A stretch of 64,000 nt of DNA. Origin: Bordetella parapertussis. Lineage in GTDB: Bacteria; Pseudomonadota; Gammaproteobacteria; Burkholderiales; Burkholderiaceae_A. The translations under genes and the position numbers were made by a program. The notes under the pieces were generated by a model, which had not been told where the DNA came from, made no database searches, and was given only the letters and a program-made list of their open reading frames with translations. Location: the NCBI GenBank assembly GCA_945901825.1, contig CAMDMC010000008.1, positions 12,054 to 76,053 on the forward strand, written 5' to 3'. The stretch's first letter is position 1, and the number at the start of each line of letters is the position of its first letter. Of the stretch, positions 1-10,214 are shown one piece after another.

Positions 1-430
1 CTGAGGCTCCGCCCGCGGTGAGCTTAATGGCCGATTTACTGGCTGTTTTGGTGAGGTCTTTGGCCACGCCGCAGACCCCCTGGGCCATGACGACCCAGGC
101 CACGGACAATGCCGCCGACCAGTCGGGCGAGACCGCCGAAAGCAACAGAAAACCAAGAATCTGCGTGACCAGCCCTACCATTAGCATGCGGGCAATACCA
201 AACCGAGTGGCAAGCCAGCCTCCAAGAAGGTTGGCAGCAATGCCAGCCGCCTCGTAAAGAAGAAAAAGCAAGGCTAAGGTAAAAGGGCTGTAGCCAAGCT
301 TGAAGAAATGCAAAAGCACCAACATGCGCAAGGCGCCGTCGGTGAGGGTAAAGCCCCAGTAAGAGGCCGTGACAATTAGGTATTGCCTGAGCCCGGATGG
401 GGGCGACTCGGACGGAGACTCGGACTGCAA
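1..430 (-). CDS. arsJ: ArsJ-type organoarsenical efflux permease (3' end outside the window)
   Basis: This is a major-facilitator permease predicted to export 1-arseno-3-phosphoglycerate, the unstable product made from arsenate by its partner GAPDH. My own reverse-strand translation reads LRQYLIVTASYWGFTLTDGA, then RMLVLLHFFKLGYSPFTLAL, then GIAANLLGGWLATRFGIARM and GVAKDLTKTASKSAIKL. From memory of the family, these match ArsJ (YWGFTLTDGALRMLVLLHF, KDL.K..AKS.IKL). About 143 codons are visible and the C-terminal part lies beyond base 1. The best start I can find is TTG at 430, one codon after the GAPDH stop and in the same frame, so the two are probably translationally coupled. No upstream ATG or GTG fits. 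The family call is confident; the start is less so. Confidence 0.85.
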   Translation of the reverse strand, partial: MQSESPSESPPSGLRQYLIVTASYWGFTLTDGALRMLVLLHFFKLGYSPFTLALLFLLYEAAGIAANLLGGWLATRFGIARMLMVGLVTQILGFLLLSAVSPDWSAALSVAWVVMAQGVCGVAKDLTKTASKSAIKLTAGGAS

Positions 431-433
431 AGA

Positions 434-1480
434 CTACAGGCCTTGCTTATGCATGTAACAGGCGAGGTCCACCATGCGGCAAGAATAACCAAGCTCGTTG
501 TCATACCAGGCATAGACCTTAAGAAGCGTGCCATCGGTCACCATGGTGGATGGTGCATCGACAACGCTGCTGCGGGTGTCGCGGGCGTAATCGGCACTAA
601 CTAAAGGCAGGGTCTCGTAACCCAGCACACCTGCCATTGGGCCTGCGGCCGCCGCCTGAAAAAGGCCATTCACCTCGTCCACTGTGGTTTCGCGTTGAAG
701 CTCAAAAACACAGTCTGTAAGCGAGGCATTTAAATTGGGTGCCCGAACGGCATGGCCATTAAGCTTGCCTTTGAGTTCGGGGTAAATAAGCGCGATGGCT
801 GTGGCGCTGCCTGTTGTAGTGGGCGCGAGGCTAAGCATGGCACTGCGAGCCCTGCGCAAGTCTTTATGCGGGGCATCGACCACCAGGTTGGTGTTCGTGG
901 GGTTGTGAATGGTGGTGATCTGGCCATGGCGAATGCCCAGGTTCTCGTGAACCACCTTCACAACGGGCGCAAGGCAGTTGGTTGTGCACGAGGCGGCCGT
1001 AACAATTCGATCTTTGGCTGGGTCGTAAAGATGCTCGTTCACACCAACCACCACATTCAGTACATTACCCTGCTTCACTGGAGCAGAGACAAGAACACGC
1101 TTAGCACCACGGTCAAAATGGCCTTGCAAGGTCTCAGGCGTTAAGAACTTACCCGTGCACTCAAGTACAAGCTCCACACCAAGATCCCCCCAGGGGATAT
1201 CGGCGGGGGTAGCATGCGAACTAAAGCCTAGGCTTAACTCATTAATACAAATAGCGTCGCCCGCCTCGTTCGCAGAAATGTTGGCGCGCCATCGCCCCTG
1301 AACGCTGTCGAAGGCAACAAGATGGGCTGTGGCCGCGGCTCCGCCCTTTAACTCATTGAGATGAACGACCTCAAGTCGGTTGGCCTGGCGGGGGTCGTCA
1401 TGGGGTCGATCGACAGCACCCATAGCGGCTCGTAAGGCAAGGCGGCCAATGCGGCCCATTCCATTAATTCCAACACGCAT
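434..1480 (-). CDS. ArsJ-associated glyceraldehyde-3-phosphate dehydrogenase
   Basis: A 348-residue type I GAPDH. It has the N-terminal NAD-binding start [16 protein letters not shown], the catalytic SCTTNC with Cys near residue 165, and the C-terminal [15 protein letters not shown]. It carries features I associate with the arsenic-linked GAPDH branch: [20 protein letters not shown] after the active site and [14 protein letters not shown] where housekeeping enzymes have a PTPNVSVVDL-like stretch. In that branch the enzyme uses arsenate in place of phosphate to make 1-arseno-3-phosphoglycerate, which ArsJ exports; the adjacent arsJ supports this. A good ribosome site (AAGGAAG) precedes the ATG. 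A housekeeping glycolytic role is the alternative, but neighbour and motifs argue against it. No arsR or arsC is visible within the window. Confidence 0.88.
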   Translation of the reverse strand: MRVGINGMGRIGRLALRAAMGAVDRPHDDPRQANRLEVVHLNELKGGAAATAHLVAFDSVQGRWRANISANEAGDAICINELSLGFSSHATPADIPWGDLGVELVLECTGKFLTPETLQGHFDRGAKRVLVSAPVKQGNVLNVVVGVNEHLYDPAKDRIVTAASCTTNCLAPVVKVVHENLGIRHGQITTIHNPTNTNLVVDAPHKDLRRARSAMLSLAPTTTGSATAIALIYPELKGKLNGHAVRAPNLNASLTDCVFELQRETTVDEVNGLFQAAAAGPMAGVLGYETLPLVSADYARDTRSSVVDAPSTMVTDGTLLKVYAWYDNELGYSCRMVDLACYMHKQGL

Positions 1481-1528
1481 CTTGGCTTCCTTGAAATCGA
1501 AGTGTTTTGACTCAATGCTTCTAGAACA

Positions 1529-1556
1529 GTCAAACGATGAGTCTGACCCTGTTTGA
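1529..1556. promoter_or_regulatory. Inverted TCAAAC / GTTTGA repeats upstream of the arsenic pair
   Basis: The 95-base gap between glmM and the GAPDH gene holds TCAAAC at 1530-1535 and GTTTGA at 1551-1556. Another TTTGAC-type element lies nearer the GAPDH start (TTTTGACTCAA, 1505-1515). Dyads in this position could bind an ArsR-type repressor or include a promoter. No clear -10 element is visible, so this is only a candidate. Confidence 0.3.
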
Positions 1557-1575
1557 TGACGTTTTTGTTACAGCG

Positions 1576-2913
1576 CTAGCTGTCTAGGGCCTGTGCGAGC
1601 TGCTGCGCCCAGTTTGTGGCCTGGGCCTTATCCGGAGACTCCACCATAATGCGCAGCACAGGCTCAGTGCCCGAGGGTCTAATAAGGAGACGGCCCTCGC
1701 CATGCAGTGCTTTTGCGGCCTGAGCATAGACCTTTTGAAACTCTGGGTGCTCCCGCCAGTTCATGTCGGAGGAGATGGGCTTGTTGATCATGACCTGAGG
1801 ATAGAGCTGTAGGTCACTTAGGAAGTCGTCGAGGCTTTGCTCGGACCAGACCAGCGCCGATAGAACCTGCAAGGCACTTACGATGCCATCGCCCGTGGTG
1901 TGCTTATCGAGGCAAAGAATATGGCCTGAGGACTCTCCACCAAGCTCCCAGCCTGTTTCTTTGAGCATCTCCAGCACATACCGGTCGCCCACCTTGGCGC
2001 GACGAAACTCAAGGCCAAGGCTTTCTACCTTTTTTTCAAGGGCGAGGTTCGACATCAGTGTGCCCACCACGCCCTGCACATGGGCACGTCCTTTGTGGCG
2101 AACCCTTGACTTCACCAAGGCATAAAGAAGCTCATCGCCGTTGTAAAGCCTGCCTTTGGAATCCGCAATGGCCACGCGATCGCCATCGCCATCAAGGGCA
2201 ATGCCGTAGTCGGCACGAGCCTCAACAACTTTGCGTGCCATGGCCTCGGGGCTTGCCGCACCAAGGTTCTGGTTGATATTGAATCCATCGGGCTCATGGC
2301 CCATGCGTATGACTTCCGCGCCGAGCTCGTGAAAGACATCGGCCGCCACATGGTAGGCCGCGCCATGCGCGGCATCGACCACCAGCCGAAGCCCGCGCAA
2401 AGAAAGCTTGGACGAGAAACTGCCTTTGCAGAACTCAATGTAGCGACCTGCCGCATCAGGCAGACGACGGGCCTTGCCCAACATCTGAGCATCAGCACAG
2501 ACCAGTGGCTTTTCAAGGGCCTGCTCAATTTCAAGCTCCATGGCGTCAGGCAGTTTTTCGCCCTGACCATCAAAGAACTTAATGCCGTTGTCTTCAAAAA
2601 GGTTGTGCGAGGCACTAATAACGACTCCGGCCGATAGCCTGAGCGTTCGGGTGAGATAGGCAATGGCGGGAGTGGGCATTGGGCCTGCAAGCACCACATT
2701 GACCCCCGCACTGGCAAAGCCCGCCTCAAGCGCAGCCTCGAGCATGTAACCAGAGATGCGGGTGTCTTTGCCAATAAGTACGGTGGGTTCGTCGTAATGC
2801 TGGCCAAGAATACGGCCTGCAGCCATGCCAAGCCTTAAGACAAAGTCGGGGGTAATAGGGTGTTGGCCCACCCGACCACGAATACCGTCGGTTCCAAAGT
2901 AGTGTCTTGTCAT
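1576..2913 (-). CDS. glmM: Phosphoglucosamine mutase
   Basis: Converts glucosamine-6-phosphate to glucosamine-1-phosphate, feeding UDP-GlcNAc synthesis for peptidoglycan and LPS. The 445-residue protein has the family hallmarks: the N-terminal [11 protein letters not shown], the phosphoserine loop [17 protein letters not shown], the metal-binding DGDGDRVA, and the sugar-binding GGESSGH near residue 325. It ends with the phosphate-binding [14 protein letters not shown]. Length is normal for GlmM. It follows folP with a 45-base gap, as in the classic ftsH-folP-glmM order. Confidence 0.97.
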   Translation of the reverse strand: MTRHYFGTDGIRGRVGQHPITPDFVLRLGMAAGRILGQHYDEPTVLIGKDTRISGYMLEAALEAGFASAGVNVVLAGPMPTPAIAYLTRTLRLSAGVVISASHNLFEDNGIKFFDGQGEKLPDAMELEIEQALEKPLVCADAQMLGKARRLPDAAGRYIEFCKGSFSSKLSLRGLRLVVDAAHGAAYHVAADVFHELGAEVIRMGHEPDGFNINQNLGAASPEAMARKVVEARADYGIALDGDGDRVAIADSKGRLYNGDELLYALVKSRVRHKGRAHVQGVVGTLMSNLALEKKVESLGLEFRRAKVGDRYVLEMLKETGWELGGESSGHILCLDKHTTGDGIVSALQVLSALVWSEQSLDDFLSDLQLYPQVMINKPISSDMNWREHPEFQKVYAQAAKALHGEGRLLIRPSGTEPVLRIMVESPDKAQATNWAQQLAQALDS

Positions 2914-2958
2914 GATGGGTCGTATTGTAGCCGGCCGAAGACCAAGGCCTGTTGCTGC

Positions 2959-3768
2959 CTAGGACCCAGCCGGTGCCCGGACGCCGAGACCGTTCCAAAG
3001 CTTAAACGCTTGAACGGTGGCCTGAACATCGTGCACCCTTACGACCGCGACCCCCTTGTAGAAGGCTGCATAGAGTGCCGCCGCAAGGCTTCCGCCAAGA
3101 CGCTCGGCCGGTGGGCCATGGTGGCCTGTTAGCTCGCCAATCATTCGCTTGCGCGAGAGGCCGACAAGCACATGGCCATGCATAGCAAGTTTGTCTAAAG
3201 CGTTAAGCAGGGCAAGGTTGTGATGAAGCGTTTTTCCAAAGCCAAAGCCTGGGTCGAGCAAAATACGCTCAGAGTCAACGCCTTGGGCCAATAAATGCTT
3301 GGCCTGCTGCGTTAGAAAACCAAAGACCTCTTCGACGACATGTTCATAGCGTGGATCGGCCTGCATGGTCTGCGGTTCGCCCTGCATGTGCATGATGCAG
3401 ACCCCGCAGTGTTTTGCCTGAGGCAGTTGTAACAAGGCCTGCATGTCTGGGTCACGAAAACCTGTCACGTCATTAATAAGGTCGACACCAAGATCAAGCC
3501 CCTGGCGCACCACCCGGGGGCGGCGACTGTCAAGAGAAATAGGTAGGCCGAGCGCCTGCAGACCTTCCAAGACAGGGATGAGCCTCTTTAGCTCCTCGTC
3601 TTCGGAGACAGGGTCTGCGCCGGGCCGGGTGCTTTCGGCGCCAACGTCCAGAATGTCAACGCCCTGCTCTTTCATTAGCTGGGCAGCATCAAGGGCTGCT
3701 GACGGACTGAAGTGTTGACCACCATCTGAAAAGGAGTCGGGCGTGACGTTCAGAATACCCATCACCAA
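2959..3768 (-). CDS. folP: Dihydropteroate synthase
   Basis: Condenses p-aminobenzoate with 6-hydroxymethyl-7,8-dihydropterin pyrophosphate in folate synthesis; target of sulfonamides. Motifs seen: MGILNVTPDSFSDGG at the N-terminus, DVGAESTRPGA, the DPGFGFGK loop, and a C-terminal RVHDV. The start is uncertain: TTG at 3768, GTG at 3765 and ATG at 3762 are consecutive codons. Family-like residues (RYRLARNRP) continue upstream in frame, but no usable start exists there before the ftsH terminator hairpin. The protein may therefore begin unusually close to the first beta strand. Transcription must come from read-through or from a promoter inside the terminator region. Confidence 0.95.
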   Translation of the reverse strand: MVMGILNVTPDSFSDGGQHFSPSAALDAAQLMKEQGVDILDVGAESTRPGADPVSEDEELKRLIPVLEGLQALGLPISLDSRRPRVVRQGLDLGVDLINDVTGFRDPDMQALLQLPQAKHCGVCIMHMQGEPQTMQADPRYEHVVEEVFGFLTQQAKHLLAQGVDSERILLDPGFGFGKTLHHNLALLNALDKLAMHGHVLVGLSRKRMIGELTGHHGPPAERLGGSLAAALYAAFYKGVAVVRVHDVQATVQAFKLWNGLGVRAPAGS

Positions 3769-3804
3769 GGGTCGGTTACGTGCGAGCCGGTAACGACCAC
3801 AAAG

Positions 3805-3836
3805 AAAAAAAGCCAGGTCAGCGACCTGGCTTTTTT
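3805..3836 (-). terminator. Intrinsic terminator after ftsH
   Basis: A perfect 8-bp stem, GCCAGGTC (3812-3819) and GACCTGGC (3823-3830), with a 3-base loop, is flanked by an A run on one side and six T on the other. It can terminate on either strand. It lies between ftsH and folP, which are usually co-transcribed, so it may attenuate folP-glmM expression. Confidence 0.85.
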
Positions 3837-3869
3837 CAACAAAGGCAGTAGACAGACTTAACCCTAGCC

Positions 3870-5765
3870 TTAGGCCGGTGCTGCTGCCCCGTCGGTGGCC
3901 ACAGCAGTGCCCCCCGAGCTCGAGGGTGCGTTACCACCACCACCGCCTGTGCCCGACTGCTTAGGCGGGCGTGGGTCGCGGCCCTGCATGATGTCCTCAA
4001 TTTGATCGGCATCAATGGTTTCCCATTCGAGCAAGGCCTTGGCCATGGCATGCATCTTGTCTTTGTTATCTTCAATGAGCTTTCGGGCCACCGCATACTG
4101 CTCGTCGATGATGCGACGAATCTCGCCATCCACCTTCTGCATGGTGGATTCCGACACATGAGTGGTCTTGGTAATGGAGCGGCCCAAGAAAACCTCACCC
4201 TCATTCTCGGCATAGACCATGGGGCCAAGCGCCTCGCTCATTCCATAGCGAGTAACCATGTCACGGGCCATGGCTGTGGCTCGTTCGAAGTCGTTGGAGG
4301 CGCCGGTCGTCATTTGGTCCATGAAGACCTCTTCAGCAATTCGGCCACCGAACAAGACGGCAATGGTACTAAGCATTCGGTCTTTGTCCATGCTGTAACG
4401 GTCGCCCTCGGGCAACTGCATGGTTACGCCCAATGCTCGTCCTCGCGGAATGATAGTGACCTTGTGCACAGGGTCGGTCTTCGGCATAAGACGGGCCACA
4501 AGAGCATGACCCGACTCGTGATAGGCCGTGTTCTTACGCTCTTCTTCGGGCATAACCACTGAACGACGTTCAGCGCCCATAAGAATTTTATCTTTGGCCT
4601 TCTCAAAGTCGTCCATTTCAACAAGCCGCCCGTTGCGACGTGCGGCAAACAGAGCCGCCTCATTCACGAGGTTGGCAAGGTCGGCTCCGGACATGCCTGG
4701 TGTGCCACGGGCCAGAATATCAGCCTTGACATCGGGCGCCATGGGAACCTTACGCATATGGACGCTAAGAATCTGCTCACGGCCGCGAATATCCGGTAGA
4801 GGAACAACCACCTGGCGGTCGAAACGGCCGGGTCGCAGCAGCGCGGGGTCCAACACGTCTGGGCGGTTGGTTGCGGCAATAACAATAATGCCCTGGTTGG
4901 TCTCAAAACCATCCATCTCGACCAACATTTGATTAAGGGTCTGCTCGCGCTCGTCGTTACCACCGCCTAGGCCTGCGCCTCGCTGGCGTCCCACGGCATC
5001 GATTTCATCGATAAAAATAATGCAGGGCGCGTGCTTCTTGGCGTTTTCAAACATGTCGCGAACCCGCGCCGCACCCACACCCACAAACATTTCAACAAAG
5101 TCGGAGCCGGAAATGGAGAAAAACGGCACTTTGGCTTCGCCCGCGATGGCCTTAGCCAGCAGGGTTTTTCCAGTTCCAGGGGAACCCACCATCAGCGCGC
5201 CTCGCGGAATACGCCCGCCAAGTTTTTGAAACTTGGAAGGATCGCGCAAGAATTCAACAAACTCATGCACCTCTTCTTTGGCCTCGTCGCAACCGGCGAC
5301 GTCTGCAAAGGTAATGGTGTTGTTGTTTTCATCGAGCATACGGGCTTTACTTTTGCCAAATGAAAAGGCACCGCCTCGACCCCCGCCCTGCATCTGGCGC
5401 ATAAAAAACACCCAGACGGCAATAAGAAGAAGCATGGGGAACCATGAAACGAAGATGCTCATGAGCAAAGAGGGTTGCTCGGCGGCCTTTGAAGAGATGG
5501 CCACACCATATTTCATGAGATCGGAGACCATCCAGAGGTCTTGCGGGGTGTTGACCACAATAGGACGCTCATCCGTGGTGACTGCGCGGACCGTTTGATT
5601 GTCGATTACGGCCGAGCGAATACGCCCCTGACGCGCCTCTTCCATGAACTGGGAATAGGAGATTTCCAAGCCTCGCTGCTGACCACCGTCGAACTGACGG
5701 AAGACCGAGAAGAGGACGAGGGCAATGACCATCCAAATGGCCACTTTAGAAAACACATTATTCAC
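3870..5765 (-). CDS. ftsH: ATP-dependent zinc metalloprotease FtsH
   Basis: Inner-membrane AAA+ protease that degrades misfolded membrane proteins and regulators. The 631-residue protein has two transmembrane segments (about residues 7-23 and 104-122) around a periplasmic domain. The AAA module has Walker A GSPGTGKT near 195 and [13 protein letters not shown], and the zinc site HESGH lies near 420. The C-terminal tail is rich in Gly, Ser and Ala. The start is GTG (GTGAATAAT). Its modulators HflK and HflC are encoded at 34033-36336. It follows rlmE, the usual order. Confidence 0.98.
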   Translation of the reverse strand: MNNVFSKVAIWMVIALVLFSVFRQFDGGQQRGLEISYSQFMEEARQGRIRSAVIDNQTVRAVTTDERPIVVNTPQDLWMVSDLMKYGVAISSKAAEQPSLLMSIFVSWFPMLLLIAVWVFFMRQMQGGGRGGAFSFGKSKARMLDENNNTITFADVAGCDEAKEEVHEFVEFLRDPSKFQKLGGRIPRGALMVGSPGTGKTLLAKAIAGEAKVPFFSISGSDFVEMFVGVGAARVRDMFENAKKHAPCIIFIDEIDAVGRQRGAGLGGGNDEREQTLNQMLVEMDGFETNQGIIVIAATNRPDVLDPALLRPGRFDRQVVVPLPDIRGREQILSVHMRKVPMAPDVKADILARGTPGMSGADLANLVNEAALFAARRNGRLVEMDDFEKAKDKILMGAERRSVVMPEEERKNTAYHESGHALVARLMPKTDPVHKVTIIPRGRALGVTMQLPEGDRYSMDKDRMLSTIAVLFGGRIAEEVFMDQMTTGASNDFERATAMARDMVTRYGMSEALGPMVYAENEGEVFLGRSITKTTHVSESTMQKVDGEIRRIIDEQYAVARKLIEDNKDKMHAMAKALLEWETIDADQIEDIMQGRDPRPPKQSGTGGGGGNAPSSSGGTAVATDGAAAPA

Positions 5766-5809
5766 TGCGTTGCTCCTTGGGAAAGACCCAAAAACATAGG
5801 ATACCCGGC

Positions 5810-6487
5810 TTAGACTTTGGTTTCATCCGTTTTCGATTGAATTTTTAAATCCCGTCCTAAAAGAAAAAGCTCAGCCGATTCTGCCCGAGAGGCGCTGGGC
5901 TTGCGCTGGTTAACCTTCTGAAAGACCTTTTTAAAGGCCTCCACCAGCTGACTAAACCCGCTTCCCTGAAAGGTCTTGACCAGCAAAGCCCCGTTGGGCT
6001 TGAGCTGCTGGGCTGCGAACTCAAGGGCGAGCTCGCCCAAATGCATCACTCGGGCTGCATCAGCAACCCCTACACCACTTAAGTTGGGGGCCATATCCGA
6101 TAAAACAAGGTCTACCCTGCGCCCGTTAAGCCATTGGTCGATTTGGGCGAGAACCTCAGGCTCTTGGAAGTCACCCTGCAAAAATTCAATGCCTGCGACA
6201 GGGTCCATGGGGAGAAGATCGATGGCCAGAATACGAGAGGCCTGGCCACTCACACGCTCACGCAGCACCTGCGACCAGCTTCCTGGCGCCGCTCCCAGGT
6301 CGATAATGTACTGGCCGGGTCGAAGCAGCCGGTCTTTTTCGTCGATTTCTAAAAGCTTAAAGGCTGCTCGCGATCGGTAGCCTCTTTGCTGGGCCTGGCG
6401 GACATAGGGATCGGTAATGTGTCTCTGAACCCAGGCCCGATTGGTCTTGTTCTTAGCCGTAACGAACCTCGAGAATTTCGACCTCAC
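5810..6487 (-). CDS. rlmE: 23S rRNA (uridine-2'-O-)-methyltransferase RlmE (FtsJ/RrmJ)
   Basis: Methylates the 2'-OH of U2552 (E. coli numbering) in the 50S A-loop using SAM. Seen: [24 protein letters not shown] at the start of the fold, the SAM motif [20 protein letters not shown], and the catalytic Lys in [11 protein letters not shown]. The open frame extends to 6553, but this would run 100 bases into greA. Family proteins begin near the AKNKTNRAW stretch, where the preceding codon is GTT. The nearest standard start is GTG at 6487 (alternative 6493), still overlapping greA by 35 bases. Function is certain; the start is not. Confidence 0.9.
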   Translation of the reverse strand: MRSKFSRFVTAKNKTNRAWVQRHITDPYVRQAQQRGYRSRAAFKLLEIDEKDRLLRPGQYIIDLGAAPGSWSQVLRERVSGQASRILAIDLLPMDPVAGIEFLQGDFQEPEVLAQIDQWLNGRRVDLVLSDMAPNLSGVGVADAARVMHLGELALEFAAQQLKPNGALLVKTFQGSGFSQLVEAFKKVFQKVNQRKPSASRAESAELFLLGRDLKIQSKTDETKV

Positions 6488-6929
6488 GAGCACCACCCGG
6501 GGCCTGAACACTGACCACATCGCCTGCCGACTTGCCAATAAGGGCCCTTGCAATAGGGCTTGAGATTGAGATCTTTCCGACTTTTAAATCGGCCTCGTCC
6601 TCGCCCACGATTTGGTAGGTACTTTCTTTGTCCGCCTCGAGGTCAAGCAGCTGAACCAAGGTTCCAAAAACAACGCGGCCGTCTTGCTCAAGATCTTTAG
6701 GGTCAATAATTTGGGCGGTCGCAAGCTTGGACTCGAGCTCGGCAATGCGGCCCTCAATGAATCCCTGGCGCTCTTTAGCAGCGTCGTACTCCGCATTCTC
6801 GGAAAGGTCGCCCTGGGCGCGGGCCTCGGCAATGGCATTGACCACCGAGGGGCGCTCTTCGTGCTTAAGTCGGTGCAGTTCGGCTCGCAATAGCTCGGCG
6901 CCATTCACAGTTAAAGGGGTAATGGTCAT
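6453..6929 (-). CDS. greA: Transcription elongation factor GreA
   Basis: Rescues backtracked RNA polymerase by stimulating transcript cleavage. The 158-residue length is typical. The N-terminal coiled coil carries the acidic tip [20 protein letters not shown], and the C-terminal FKBP-like domain includes [18 protein letters not shown]. It lies directly downstream of carB-carA, as in many Burkholderiales. The yhbY and DUF4149 genes often found between greA and rlmE are absent; instead the two genes overlap. Confidence 0.97.
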   Translation of the reverse strand: MTITPLTVNGAELLRAELHRLKHEERPSVVNAIAEARAQGDLSENAEYDAAKERQGFIEGRIAELESKLATAQIIDPKDLEQDGRVVFGTLVQLLDLEADKESTYQIVGEDEADLKVGKISISSPIARALIGKSAGDVVSVQAPGGAREVEILEVRYG

Positions 6930-6956
6930 TGCAGTTCTTTCTTTAAGGGGCCTTGC

Positions 6957-9900
6957 CTAGCTCAGCTCGGCATGCAAAGACTGTAGATCGTAGACCTGAA
7001 GCCTAGCTTGCGTCATAGCAAGCATGCCGTCAACCGCAGCTCGTGCCCCGGCAAAGGTTGTGTAGGTGGTAATACGCTGCGAGAGGCCCGTGGTTCGAAT
7101 GGAACGCGAGTCGGCCATGGCCGAGCGCTTTTCTTCAACCGTATTGATAATGAAGGCGACCCCACCATTCTTAATAAGGTCGACAACATGGGGGCGGCCC
7201 TCGGCCACCTTGTTAACAACCGTTACCGCAATGCCCAGGCTGGCGATGGCTGCAGCCGTTCCGCGAGTGGCAATAAGCCGAAAGCCAAGGGTATTAAGCT
7301 TGCGGGCCAGATCGCCAACGCCAGATTTGTCGGAATTTTTAATGCTGATAAATGCGGCAGGCGCAAGACCTGCCGCCGAGGCGACTGCCTCAGGCAGTCG
7401 AATGCCCGCCCCAAGCTGAGATTTCACAAAGGCCTCGGCAAAACTTCGGCCCACACCCATGACCTCGCCCGTAGATTTCATCTCAGGGCCCAAGATGGTG
7501 TCAACGCCAGGAAATTTCACAAAGGGAAAGACCGCCTCTTTGACGCTGAAATACCCCGGGGTGACTTCAGCCCCAAGGCCCTGGTCGTCAAGGCTAATGC
7601 CGAGCATGGCGCGGGCGGCAATTTTCGCAAGCGGCAGACCTGTAGCCTTTGAAACAAAGGGCACCGTTCGCGAGGCGCGTGGATTGACTTCCAATACAAA
7701 GACCGTTGCACCCTGAATGGCAAACTGTACATTCATGAGGCCAATAACATTTAGCGCACGGCTCATGACCTCGGTCTGACGTTTGAGTTCAGACACCATC
7801 TCGGCCGAGAGCGAATAGGGGGGGAGGCTGCAGGCGGAATCGCCCGAATGCACACCCGCCTGCTCAATGTGTTCCATGACACCGCCAATGAAGACTCGCT
7901 TGCCGTCCGAAAGGCAGTCGACGTCCACCTCGATAGCGTCGTTGAGAAAACGGTCGAGCAGAACGGGGGAGTCGTTTGAAACCTTCACAGCCTCACGCAT
8001 GTACCGCTCAAGGTCGCGCTGCTCGTGAACAATTTCCATGGCGCGGCCGCCAAGAACATAACTTGGGCGCACCACCAAGGGGTAGCCAATTTCTTGGGCA
8101 AGCCGCATAGCCTCTTCTTCATTACGAGCTGTGCGATTGGGCGGTTGATGAAGCTCGAGTTTTTGCAAAAGCTTCTGAAAGCGTTCCCGATCTTCGGCAA
8201 TGTCGATGGACTCGGGGGAGGTCCCCACAATAGGCACGCCCGCAGCCTCAAGCGCCTTGGCAAGCTTTAAGGGAGTCTGACCACCGTACTGAACGATAAC
8301 GCCAACGGGCTTTTCTTTATCGACAATTTCAAGAACGTCTTCAAGCGTGAGGGGCTCAAAATAAAGCCGGTCGGAGGTGTCGAAGTCGGTGCTTACGGTC
8401 TCGGGGTTGCAGTTCACCATGATGGTTTCAAAGCCGTCTTCGCGCAAGGCCATGGCCGCATGCACGCAGCAGTAGTCGAACTCAATGCCCTGCCCGATTC
8501 GGTTCGGCCCACCACCTAGCACCATGACCTTCTTGCGGTCGGTGGGTGCCGCCTCGCACTCCTTCTCGTAGGTGGAATAAAAGTACGAGGTGGTGGTGTT
8601 GAACTCGGCCGCACAGGTGTCAACGCGCTTATAAACAGGGCGAACATTCAGGGCATGGCGCAGCTTGCGAATTTCTGTTTCGGTGGTGTCCAAAAGGTAG
8701 GCAAGCCTGCGGTCAGAGAAACCCTTGCGCTTGAGTCCAAAGAGAAGCTCTTCATCAAGATCAGCAAGCGTCTTTTTCTCAAGCGCCAATTCAATTTGAA
8801 CGATCTCCTCAATTTGATACAAAAACCAAGGATCGATGTGCGTCAGTTGATGCACCTCGTCCACCGAAAAGCCCTGTGCAAAGGCATCGCCCACGTACCA
8901 GATACGCTCGGGGCCTGGCTCGCCAAGCTCTTCCTCAATGCGCTCACGGTCGGTGGTTTTTTCATTCATGCCATCCACGCCCACCTCGAGGCCTCGCAAG
9001 GCCTTTAGGAAGGATTCTTGGAAGGTGCGGCCGATGGCCATAACCTCGCCCACCGACTTCATCTGCGTGGTGAGATGGGCATCGGCCATGGGGAACTTCT
9101 CAAAGGCAAACCGGGGCACCTTAGTGACCACGTAATCGATGCTCGGCTCAAAGGAGGCGGGCGTTGCGCCGCCGGTAATTTCGTTCTGCAGTTCATCAAG
9201 GGTGTAGCCCACGGCAAGCTTGGCGGCCACCTTGGCAATAGGAAAGCCTGTTGCCTTGGAGGCAAGGGCCGAGGAGCGCGAGACCCTTGGGTTCATCTCG
9301 ATAACAATCATGCGGCCGTTGGCCGGGTTAATCGCAAACTGAACGTTCGACCCACCCGTGTCGACGCCAATTTCTCGAAGAATGGCAATCGAAGCATTAC
9401 GAAGCAGTTGATACTCTTTGTCGGTCAGGGTCTGGGCAGGGGCGACCGTAATAGAGTCACCCGTGTGAATGCCCATGGGGTCAAGGTTTTCAATGGAGCA
9501 GACAATAATGCAGTTGTCTGCCTTGTCGCGTACAACCTCCATCTCAAACTCTTTCCAGCCAATAAGAGACTCTTCAATAAGGAGTTCGCGGGTGGGTGAG
9601 GCCTCAAGCCCGCCTTTGCAGATCTGCTCGAACTCCTCGGCGTTGTAGGCAATGCCACCGCCCGTGCCACCTAGCGTGAAGCTCGGCCGAATGACCACCG
9701 GGAAGCCTGCTGACTGAGTAAGCTCGGAAATACGGCCCTGGACATCCCAGGCCTCTTCCATGCTGTGGGCCACACCGGACTGGGCAGACGCAAGGCCAAT
9801 GGAGGTCATGGCCTGCTTGAATTTTTGACGGTCTTCGGCCTTTTCAATGGCTGCCTCGCGGGCGCCAATAAGCTCAACATTGAACTTGGCCAAAACGCCC

Positions 9901-10214
9901 TCACGGGCAAGGTCAAGCGCACAGTTCAATGCAGTCTGACCACCCATAGTGGGCAGCAGGGCATCGGGGCGCTCTTTTTCAATAATTTGGGCAACCATGG
10001 GCCAGGTGATGGGCTCGATGTAGGTGACATCGGCGGTCTCGGGGTCGGTCATGATGGTGGCCGGGTTGCTGTTGACAAGCACCACCCTGTAGCCCTCTTG
10101 CTTTAAGGCCTTGCAGGCCTGAGCCCCTGAATAGTCAAACTCACAGGCCTGGCCAATAACAATGGGGCCGGCACCAATAATGAGTATGGTTTTTATATCG
10201 GTGCGCTTAGGCAT
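6957..10214 (-). CDS. carB: Carbamoyl-phosphate synthase large subunit
   Basis: Makes carbamoyl phosphate from bicarbonate, ATP and CarA-derived ammonia for pyrimidines and arginine. At 1085 residues it has normal length. Two ATP-grasp halves are recognisable: the first begins [17 protein letters not shown], the second [16 protein letters not shown]. The C-terminal allosteric MGS-like domain contains [13 protein letters not shown]. Its ATG overlaps the carA stop (CATGCCTAA arrangement), giving translational coupling. Confidence 0.98.
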   Translation of the reverse strand: MPKRTDIKTILIIGAGPIVIGQACEFDYSGAQACKALKQEGYRVVLVNSNPATIMTDPETADVTYIEPITWPMVAQIIEKERPDALLPTMGGQTALNCALDLAREGVLAKFNVELIGAREAAIEKAEDRQKFKQAMTSIGLASAQSGVAHSMEEAWDVQGRISELTQSAGFPVVIRPSFTLGGTGGGIAYNAEEFEQICKGGLEASPTRELLIEESLIGWKEFEMEVVRDKADNCIIVCSIENLDPMGIHTGDSITVAPAQTLTDKEYQLLRNASIAILREIGVDTGGSNVQFAINPANGRMIVIEMNPRVSRSSALASKATGFPIAKVAAKLAVGYTLDELQNEITGGATPASFEPSIDYVVTKVPRFAFEKFPMADAHLTTQMKSVGEVMAIGRTFQESFLKALRGLEVGVDGMNEKTTDRERIEEELGEPGPERIWYVGDAFAQGFSVDEVHQLTHIDPWFLYQIEEIVQIELALEKKTLADLDEELLFGLKRKGFSDRRLAYLLDTTETEIRKLRHALNVRPVYKRVDTCAAEFNTTTSYFYSTYEKECEAAPTDRKKVMVLGGGPNRIGQGIEFDYCCVHAAMALREDGFETIMVNCNPETVSTDFDTSDRLYFEPLTLEDVLEIVDKEKPVGVIVQYGGQTPLKLAKALEAAGVPIVGTSPESIDIAEDRERFQKLLQKLELHQPPNRTARNEEEAMRLAQEIGYPLVVRPSYVLGGRAMEIVHEQRDLERYMREAVKVSNDSPVLLDRFLNDAIEVDVDCLSDGKRVFIGGVMEHIEQAGVHSGDSACSLPPYSLSAEMVSELKRQTEVMSRALNVIGLMNVQFAIQGATVFVLEVNPRASRTVPFVSKATGLPLAKIAARAMLGISLDDQGLGAEVTPGYFSVKEAVFPFVKFPGVDTILGPEMKSTGEVMGVGRSFAEAFVKSQLGAGIRLPEAVASAAGLAPAAFISIKNSDKSGVGDLARKLNTLGFRLIATRGTAAAIASLGIAVTVVNKVAEGRPHVVDLIKNGGVAFIINTVEEKRSAMADSRSIRTTGLSQRITTYTTFAGARAAVDGMLAMTQARLQVYDLQSLHAELS

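Noticed and set aside
434-1480. GAPDH as the glycolytic housekeeping enzyme
   Set aside because: Adjacent ArsJ and the [12 protein letters not shown] and [10 protein letters not shown] motifs point to the arsenic branch, although a phylogeny was not run.
4002-4562. 186-codon plus-strand frame opposite ftsH
   Set aside because: It is a shadow of a strongly conserved gene, with no ribosome site or recognisable domain.
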